Shown one piece after another: positions 1-5,617 of a stretch of DNA of 5,617 bases. Positions within the stretch are counted from its first letter, which is position 1, and every line of letters begins with the position of its first letter. Position numbers and translations under genes: made by a program. Below the pieces are notes generated by a model. That model was not told the DNA's origin, did no database searches, and worked only from the letters and a program-made list of their open reading frames with translations. The stretch is from assembly GCA_903909415.1 (NCBI GenBank), contig CAIVVS010000321.1, positions 1 through 5,617 on the forward strand. Reading direction: 5' to 3'. This DNA comes from an uncultured Pseudomonadota bacterium (GTDB lineage Bacteria > Pseudomonadota > Gammaproteobacteria > Burkholderiales > SG8-39).

Positions 1-1164
<1,164 letters not shown>

Positions 1165-1168
<4 letters not shown>

Positions 1169-2964
1169 ACGCGAAGACAACCAAGCCAGGCAGGAAGACC
1201 CTCAGGATCGGCGGCGCCGCCGGCTTCTGGGGCGATTCGGCGCTCGCCACGCCGCAACTGCTCGCGGTGCCCGACCTCGACTACCTCGTCTTCGACTACC
1301 TCGCTGAGACGACGATGTCGATCCTGCAGCGCGCGCGCATGAAGGATCCCGCGCTGGGTTACGCCACCGACTTCGTGTCGGCAGTGGTCAAGCCGCACCT
1401 GAAGGAATGCCTCGCGCGCGGCATCAAGCTGGTGTCGAATGCCGGCGGCCTGAATCCGGAGGGCTGCCGCGACGCGATCCTGGCAGTCGCGCGCGAGCTG
1501 GGCCTCGAGCCCAAGGTTGCGGTGGTGACGGGCGACGACCTGATGCCGCAGCTCGAGGCGCTGCGCGCCGAGGGCGTGCGGGACCTGCAGCAGGGCACGC
1601 CGCTACCGGCCAAGGTGCTGTCGGCCAACGCCTACCTGGGCGCGCAGCCGATCGCCGCCGCTCTCGCGCAGGGCGCCGACATCGTGGTCACAGGGCGCTG
1701 CGTGGACAGTGCCGTAACCCTGGGTGCGGCGGCCTACGAGTTCGGCTGGGACTGGCAGGACTGGGACCGCCTTGCGCAGGCCTCGCTCGCCGGCCACATC
1801 ATCGAGTGCGGCGCGCAGGCCACCGGCGGCCTCTTCACCGACTGGGAAGACGTCCCCGACTGGGCCAACATCGGCTACCCGGTGGTGGAGATGCGCGAGG
1901 ACGGGTCGTTCGAGGTCACCAAACCCGCGGGGACCGGCGGCCTCATCAGCGTGGCCGCGGTGGGCGAGCAGGTGCTCTACGAGATCGGCGACCCGGCCAA
2001 TTACGTGCTGCCCGACGTGGTGTGCGATTTCCGCGCCGTGAAGATCACCGCCGCCGGCCCCGAGCGCGTGCGCGTCTCCGGCGCTTGCGGCCGGCCGCCC
2101 ACGCCGGGCTACAAGGTCTGCGCCACCTGGCAGGACGGCTACCAGGTCACATTGCACCAGATGATCCGCGGCATCCGCGCGGTCGCCAAGGCGCAGAAAA
2201 CCGCCGACGCGCTGATCGAACGCACGAGAAAGCAGATGGCGGGGCGCAAGTTCGTCGACTACACGGAGCTGCGCGTGGAGATGCTGGGTTGCGAATCGCA
2301 CTACGGGCCGCACGCTCGCATCGGTCAATCGCGCGAGGTGGTGCTGCGCATCGGCGTGCGCCATCCCGAGGCGAAGGCGCTCGCCTTCCTGCAGAAGGAA
2401 TCGGTGTCGGCCGGCACCTCGATGGGGCCCGGCACGCGCAGCCATTTCGGTGGGCGCGCCGACATCCAGTCGGTGATCAAGCTGTATTCCTTCCTGGTCG
2501 ACAAGGCGCGCGTCCCGGTCGAGGCGCGCTGCGGTGACTCGGTGCAGAAGTTCGCGGTGGCGGCCGAGATCGGCGTGCCCGTACCGGCGCCCGAACTCGA
2601 AGTGGTCGCCCCGGCGGGCGCGCCGTCCGAGGACACGATGGAGGTGCCGCTGGTGCAGCTCGCCTGGGCGCGCAGCGGCGACAAAGGCAACGACGCCAAC
2701 ATTGGCGTGATTGCGCGGCAGGCGAGGTACCTGCCGCTGCTGCGTGCCGAGCTGACGGCCGAACGCGTCAAGGCGCACTTCGCGCACCTGGTGGAGGGCG
2801 AGGTCGAGCGCTTCGACCTGCCCGGCATAGGCGCGATGAACTTCCTGCTGCACTCCGCGCTGGGCGGAGGCGGCACGGCCAGCCTGCGCTCGGACCCGCT
2901 GGGCAAAGCCTATGCGCAGATCCTGCTCGACATGCCGGTACGCGTGCCGAAGGGACTGCGTTGA
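1165..2964 (+). CDS. AtuA family protein (DUF1446) with fused AtuA C-terminal domain
   Basis: A 599-residue cytoplasmic protein of the acyclic terpene utilization AtuA family (DUF1446). In Pseudomonas, AtuA is encoded with the geranyl-CoA carboxylase genes for citronellol/geraniol breakdown; to my knowledge its reaction is not established. The main domain spans about residues 12-450 and carries LRIGGAAGFWGD (13-24), DYLAE (44-48), SNAGGLNP (91-98), TGRCVDSAVTLGA (from 176) and ECGAQATGG (214-222). A second domain from about residue 492 to the end contains RSGDKGNDANIG (503-514), typical of the AtuA C-terminal domain, which some genomes encode as a separate gene. No signal peptide or membrane segment is seen. 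The ATG at 1165 is chosen because it overlaps the carboxylase stop (ATGA), only about 12 residues precede the first conserved strand, and the frame further upstream reads as Arg-rich shadow of the carboxylase gene. The Shine-Dalgarno is weak, so translation is probably coupled to the gene before it. The substrate may not be a terpene. Confidence 0.92.
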
Positions 2965-2993
2965 CCACGATAACGATACAGCGCGCGAGTGCG

Positions 2994-3002
2994 AGGAGGA
3001 GG
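2994..3002 (+). promoter_or_regulatory. Strong ribosome binding site of the first Bug receptor
   Basis: The sequence AGGAGGAGG lies just before two consecutive in-frame ATGs (3005 and 3008). Overlapping AGGAGG cores sit 5 bases from either ATG, so both starts are usable and differ by one Met. The site settles the start against an in-frame ATG at 2912 inside the preceding gene, which would put a charged stretch ahead of the signal peptide. The 40-base gap it sits in shows no hairpin with a T-run, so no terminator separates the genes. Confidence 0.85.
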
Positions 3003-3004
3003 CA

Positions 3005-3985
3005 ATGATGCAGAAGACCAGGAGGGCGGTTGCCGCATTGATCGCCATGGGCGGACTGTGCGTCGCGTTCAACGTGCAGGCACAGGCCTGGCCCGCGAAG
3101 CCGGTCAAGTTCGTGGTCGGCGCCGCCGCCGGCGGCTCGGCCTCGGATGCGGCCACGCGCTTTTTCGCCGACCGCATCCGCGAGGCGACGGGGCAGGCCA
3201 TGCTGGTCGAGAACAAGCCCGGCGCCGACGGCAACGTGGCCGCCGAAATCGTCGTGCGCTCGCCCGCCGACGGCTACACCGCGCTGGTCACCGGCAACAA
3301 CACGCACGCGGCGAACATCCATCTTTACAAGGCGCTGAACTACGACCCTTACAAGGACTTCGCACCGGTTACCACCTATGCGCGCGTGCCCTACATCCTG
3401 CTCGCCAACCCCGACAAGATCCCGGCGCGCACGCTGAAGGACTTCATCGCCTTCGCCAAGGCCAACCCCGGCAAGCTCAACTACGCCAGCGCCGCGGTGG
3501 CGAGTCGCGTCGGTGTGGAACAGCTGAAGGTGTACGCAGGCTTCACCGCGCAGAACGTCAACTACAAGTCCGGCGCCCAGGCGATGACCGACCTGCTCGG
3601 CGGGCAGGTGGACTTCTACATTTCGGACGCCGTGAACGCGCTGGTGCAGATCCGCGCGGGCCGCGCCGTCGGCCTCGGCGTCACGGTCAACCAGCGCCTG
3701 GCGAGCGCGCCCGACCTGCCCACCATTGCGGAGCAGGGCTTCCCGGACTACGACTTCTCGTCCTGGCTGGCCGTCTGGGTGCCGGCGGCCACGCCGCCCG
3801 AAGCCGTGCGCGCGATGAGCGACCACATCAACAAGGCCATGGATTCCGAGGCGGGCAAGGATTTCCTCGCCAAGCGCGGCTTGCTGGCCTATCCCGGCTC
3901 GCCGCAGGCGCTGCTCGCGCTGCAGACGCGCGAGACCGAGCGTTGGGGCCGCGCCATCAAGGCCGCGGGGATGGAGCAGCAATGA
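3005..3985 (+). CDS. Bug family tripartite tricarboxylate transporter substrate-binding protein (first copy)
   Basis: A 326-residue periplasmic solute receptor of the Bug/TctC family, which binds small carboxylates and similar ligands for TctAB-type secondary transporters. The N-terminus is a Sec signal peptide: KTRR at 4-7, a hydrophobic core at 8-22, and likely cleavage after VQA (residue 26). The mature protein opens with the family hallmark WPxKPxKFVVG (29-39). Other Bug signatures follow: a SASDAATR loop, VENKPGADGN (with D75 where Gly is usual), DGYTALVTG, KDFAPVTT, NYKSGAQAMTDLLGGQ, LPTIAEQGFPDYDF and SWLAVWVPA. Full length is normal for the family. The Cys at residue 19 is not in a lipobox, so this is a free periplasmic protein rather than a lipoprotein. 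The gene follows the AtuA-like gene after 40 bases and its TGA overlaps the ATG of the crotonase gene. Neither membrane subunit of a transporter is nearby, so it may serve one encoded elsewhere. The ligand is unknown; a product or precursor of the neighbouring CoA pathway is an inference. Confidence 0.95.
   Translation: MMQKTRRAVAALIAMGGLCVAFNVQAQAWPAKPVKFVVGAAAGGSASDAATRFFADRIREATGQAMLVENKPGADGNVAAEIVVRSPADGYTALVTGNNTHAANIHLYKALNYDPYKDFAPVTTYARVPYILLANPDKIPARTLKDFIAFAKANPGKLNYASAAVASRVGVEQLKVYAGFTAQNVNYKSGAQAMTDLLGGQVDFYISDAVNALVQIRAGRAVGLGVTVNQRLASAPDLPTIAEQGFPDYDFSSWLAVWVPAATPPEAVRAMSDHINKAMDSEAGKDFLAKRGLLAYPGSPQALLALQTRETERWGRAIKAAGMEQQ
3973..3976 (+). promoter_or_regulatory. Ribosome binding site of the crotonase gene, inside the end of the first Bug gene
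   Basis: GGAG lies 5 bases before the ATG at 3982, embedded in the last codons of the Bug gene. Together with the ATGA stop/start overlap (3982-3985) it supports coupled re-initiation and fixes the crotonase start. Confidence 0.65.
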
Positions 3986-4797
3986 GCGCGCATGTCCTGC
4001 GAGCCCTGAAGTTCGAAGTCGAGAACCGTGTCGGGATCATCACGATGAACCGGCCGGAGGAACGCAACTGCGTCTCGGACGAATTCAAGGCCGACTTCCT
4101 GCACCTGATGCGCGAGCTCGCGTACAACCGCGAGCTCGGCGCCATCATCGTGACTGGCGAAGGCGGTGTCTTCTGCAGCGGCGGCGACCTCAAGTTCCTT
4201 CAGGACAACGAGCGCTCGGTCGACTGGGACCGCCGGCGCATGTACATGCTGCACGACTGGGTGCAACTATTGATGAACCTGGAGATCCCGGTGATCGCGG
4301 CGGTCGACGGCCCGGCCATCGGCGCGGGGTTCGGTTTGGCGCTGGCCGCGGATTTCATCCTGTGCTCGGACCGTGCCTACTTCCGAGCTTCGTTCGGGCG
4401 AATCGGCCTGGTGCCCGACGCCGGCATGATGTTTTCGCTGCCGCGCATGGTCGGGCTGCCGGCTGCCAAGGAAATCATCTATACCGGCCGCAGCGTGGGC
4501 GCGCAGGAGGCAAAGGATCTGCGCATCGCGCTGTCGGTGCATAAGCCCGGGGAGTTGATGGGGGCAGCGCGGTCGCTCGCCAGACGCCTCGCGCTCGGGC
4601 CGACCTCGGCCATCGGCGCGACCAAGCGGATACTCAACCAGTCGTTCAACCTGGATGCGCGCGCGCTGGTCGAGATGGAGGCGGCCGCGCAGGCGATTTT
4701 TTTCAGTTCCGGATTCCACAAGCAGGCGGTCGGGGATTTCCTCGCCAAGCGTCCCCTCGCGTACGATTGGGATCGCTTCGAAAAAGACGGAAAGTAG
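3982..4797 (+). CDS. Enoyl-CoA hydratase/isomerase (crotonase) family protein, PaaG-like active site
   Basis: A 271-residue crotonase-superfamily enzyme, expected in the cytoplasm and acting on an acyl-CoA; the length is normal for the family. The first oxyanion-hole segment is FCSGGDLKFL (64-73) and the second is GPAIGAGFGLALAADF (110-125). These are followed by FGRIGLVPDAG (138-148), LPRMVG (153-158) and the family C-terminus with VGDFLAKRPLAYD. Aligned by eye to rat mitochondrial hydratase, the two catalytic glutamates (Glu144 and Glu164) are replaced by G118 and F138. D146 in the VPDAG segment is the obvious acidic candidate, as in PaaG-type members with GLxPDxG. The reaction could therefore be isomerization or another crotonase chemistry rather than plain hydration. 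The start overlaps the upstream stop, and the position beside carboxylase and AtuA-like genes suggests a step in the same pathway, perhaps in the role AtuE or LiuC fills elsewhere. Family membership is certain; the exact reaction is not. Confidence 0.94.
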   Translation: MSAHVLRALKFEVENRVGIITMNRPEERNCVSDEFKADFLHLMRELAYNRELGAIIVTGEGGVFCSGGDLKFLQDNERSVDWDRRRMYMLHDWVQLLMNLEIPVIAAVDGPAIGAGFGLALAADFILCSDRAYFRASFGRIGLVPDAGMMFSLPRMVGLPAAKEIIYTGRSVGAQEAKDLRIALSVHKPGELMGAARSLARRLALGPTSAIGATKRILNQSFNLDARALVEMEAAAQAIFFSSGFHKQAVGDFLAKRPLAYDWDRFEKDGK

Positions 4798-4809
4798 TTC
4801 GCAAACAAC

Positions 4810-4816
4810 GGAGGAG
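4810..4816 (+). promoter_or_regulatory. Ribosome binding site of the second Bug receptor
   Basis: GGAGGAG ends 3 bases before the ATG at 4820, and its GGAGG core sits 5 bases before it. It lies in a 22-base gap after the crotonase stop that shows no terminator, so the gene is probably read from the same transcript. Like the first receptor, this copy has a near-consensus site of its own instead of relying on overlap coupling. Confidence 0.85.
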
Positions 4817-4819
4817 ACA

Positions 4820-5617
4820 ATGAAAAAAACCATTCCTATGCTCGGTGCCCTGGTCGGCGCCGCCCTGGCCCTGCTGGCTGCGCAAGGTGCGCAGGCGCAG
4901 GCCTGGCCGTCCAAGCCGATCAAGTTCGTGGTCGGCTACGCGGCGGGCTCGGCCACCGACGGCACCACGCGCTTCTTCGGTGAGAAGATCCGCGAGGCCA
5001 CCGGCCAGGCCGTGCTGGTCGAGAACCGCCCCGGCGCCGACGGCAACCTCGCCGCCGAGTACGTGGCGCGCTCCGACAAGGACGGCTACACGGCCCTGGT
5101 CACCGGCAACTCCACGCACGCGGCCAACGTCCATCTTTACAAGAAACTCAACTACGACCCGGACAAGGATTTCACGCCGGTCACCACCTTCGCGCGCGTG
5201 CCCTACATCCTGATTGCGCATCCCGACAAGGTGCCGGCGCGCAACCTCAAGGATTTCATCGCGTTCGCCAAGGCCAACCCGGGCAAGCTGAGCTACGGCA
5301 GCGCGGCCGCGGCCAGCCGCATCAGCGTCGAGCAGCTCAAGCTGCTGGCCGGTTTCGACGCGGTCAACGTGAATTACAAGGCCAGCCCGCAGGCCATGAC
5401 CGACCTGATCGGCGGCCAGTTCCACTTCTACGCGGCCGACATCGCCACCGGGCTCACGCAGGTGCGCGCCGGGCGTGTGATCCCGCTGGCCATCACCATG
5501 AATCAGCGCGTGGCCGCGGCGCCCGAGATCCCCACCGTGGCCGAGTCCGGCTTCCCGGACTACGATTTCTTCTCCTGGCTGGCCGTGTGGGTGCCGTCGG
5601 GCTCGCCCGCCGAGGCC
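4820..5617 (+). CDS. Bug family tripartite tricarboxylate transporter substrate-binding protein (second copy), 3'-truncated by the window
   Basis: 266 residues of a second periplasmic Bug/TctC-family receptor; the frame is still open at the last base. Comparison with the first copy implies about 59 C-terminal residues are missing. A clear Sec signal peptide begins MKKT, with a hydrophobic core at about 7-21 and likely cleavage after AQA (residue 26), giving the same signal length as the first copy. The mature part begins WPSKPIKFVVG (29-39) and keeps the same signatures: SATDGTTR, VENRPGADGN (D74), DGYTALVTGN, KDFTPVTT, NYKASPQAMTDLIGGQ, IPTVAESGFPDYDF and SWLAVWVP. Hand alignment to the first copy gives 172 identities in 238 aligned positions (about 72%) with one single-residue gap. 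The lowest-identity segment is residues 201-227. The two are paralogues flanking the crotonase gene; the divergence suggests related but possibly different ligands, or redundancy after duplication. No TctA/TctB gene is visible. Confidence 0.95.
   Translation, partial: MKKTIPMLGALVGAALALLAAQGAQAQAWPSKPIKFVVGYAAGSATDGTTRFFGEKIREATGQAVLVENRPGADGNLAAEYVARSDKDGYTALVTGNSTHAANVHLYKKLNYDPDKDFTPVTTFARVPYILIAHPDKVPARNLKDFIAFAKANPGKLSYGSAAAASRISVEQLKLLAGFDAVNVNYKASPQAMTDLIGGQFHFYAADIATGLTQVRAGRVIPLAITMNQRVAAAPEIPTVAESGFPDYDFFSWLAVWVPSGSPAEA

Noticed and set aside
2967..2978. Tandem ACGATA ACGATA in the 40-base gap
   Set aside because: Two copies of six bases in a short gap, with no dyad symmetry or spacing that would support an operator or terminator; likely chance.
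2912..3004. Earlier in-frame ATG for the first Bug receptor
   Set aside because: It lies inside the AtuA-like gene and adds a charged, Cys-rich leader ahead of a normal signal peptide; the strong ribosome binding site supports 3005 or 3008.
3059..3061. Cys19 of the first Bug receptor as a possible lipoprotein site
   Set aside because: The preceding residues (GGL) do not fit a lipobox, and a standard signal-peptidase I site (VQA) follows at residue 26, shared with the second copy.
1603..3234. Long open frame of 543 codons on the minus strand, and another at 2768-3982
   Set aside because: Both lie antisense to clearly conserved genes and their translations are rich in Arg, Ala, His and Gly without any recognisable motif, as expected from shadow frames in GC-rich coding DNA.
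4697..4703. Run of seven T within the crotonase gene, considered as a slippage or frameshift site
   Set aside because: The frame continues unbroken with conserved C-terminal family sequence after it, so no frameshift is indicated.

Overview
The window is a compact, GC-rich (roughly two thirds G+C by eye), gene-dense stretch with five same-strand (+) coding sequences and almost no non-coding DNA. Two of the five genes encode Bug-family (TctC-like) periplasmic solute receptors. That family is hugely expanded in Burkholderiales such as Bordetella, Achromobacter, Cupriavidus and Variovorax. Together with the base composition, this points to a betaproteobacterium of that order; the genus cannot be read from the sequence.

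Layout, left to right. (1) Bases 1-1168 hold the C-terminal part of a biotin-dependent acyl-CoA carboxylase alpha subunit: the end of the biotin carboxylase domain, a linker/BT region and the biotinyl domain. (2) Bases 1165-2964 encode an AtuA-family (formerly DUF1446) protein with the AtuA C-terminal domain fused on; its ATG overlaps the previous stop. (3) Bases 3005-3985 encode a secreted Bug receptor behind a very strong Shine-Dalgarno. (4) Bases 3982-4797 encode an enoyl-CoA hydratase/isomerase (crotonase) family enzyme, again with an ATGA overlap. (5) Bases 4820-5617 encode a second Bug receptor, about 72% identical to the first in its mature part and cut by the window end. The only intergenic gaps are 40 and 22 bases, so no region over 300 bases lacks a gene.

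How the genes may work together (inference). An acyl-CoA carboxylase, an AtuA-like protein and a crotonase recall the atu (acyclic terpene utilization) and liu (leucine/isovalerate) style of catabolism, in which a branched or unsaturated acyl-CoA is carboxylated and then hydrated. The two Bug receptors would capture a carboxylate in the periplasm for uptake by a tripartite tricarboxylate transporter whose membrane subunits are not in this window. The gene order is not the Pseudomonas atuABCDEFGH order, and the carboxylase beta subunit, acyl-CoA ligase and dehydrogenase are not visible, so the substrate is unknown.

The most notable points are: the crotonase lacks both classical hydratase glutamates and looks like the PaaG-type subgroup; the crotonase gene is sandwiched between two close receptor paralogues; the paralogues diverge most in one segment of the second lobe; and the carboxylase has Gly in place of the near-invariant Pro of the QVEHPVTE motif.
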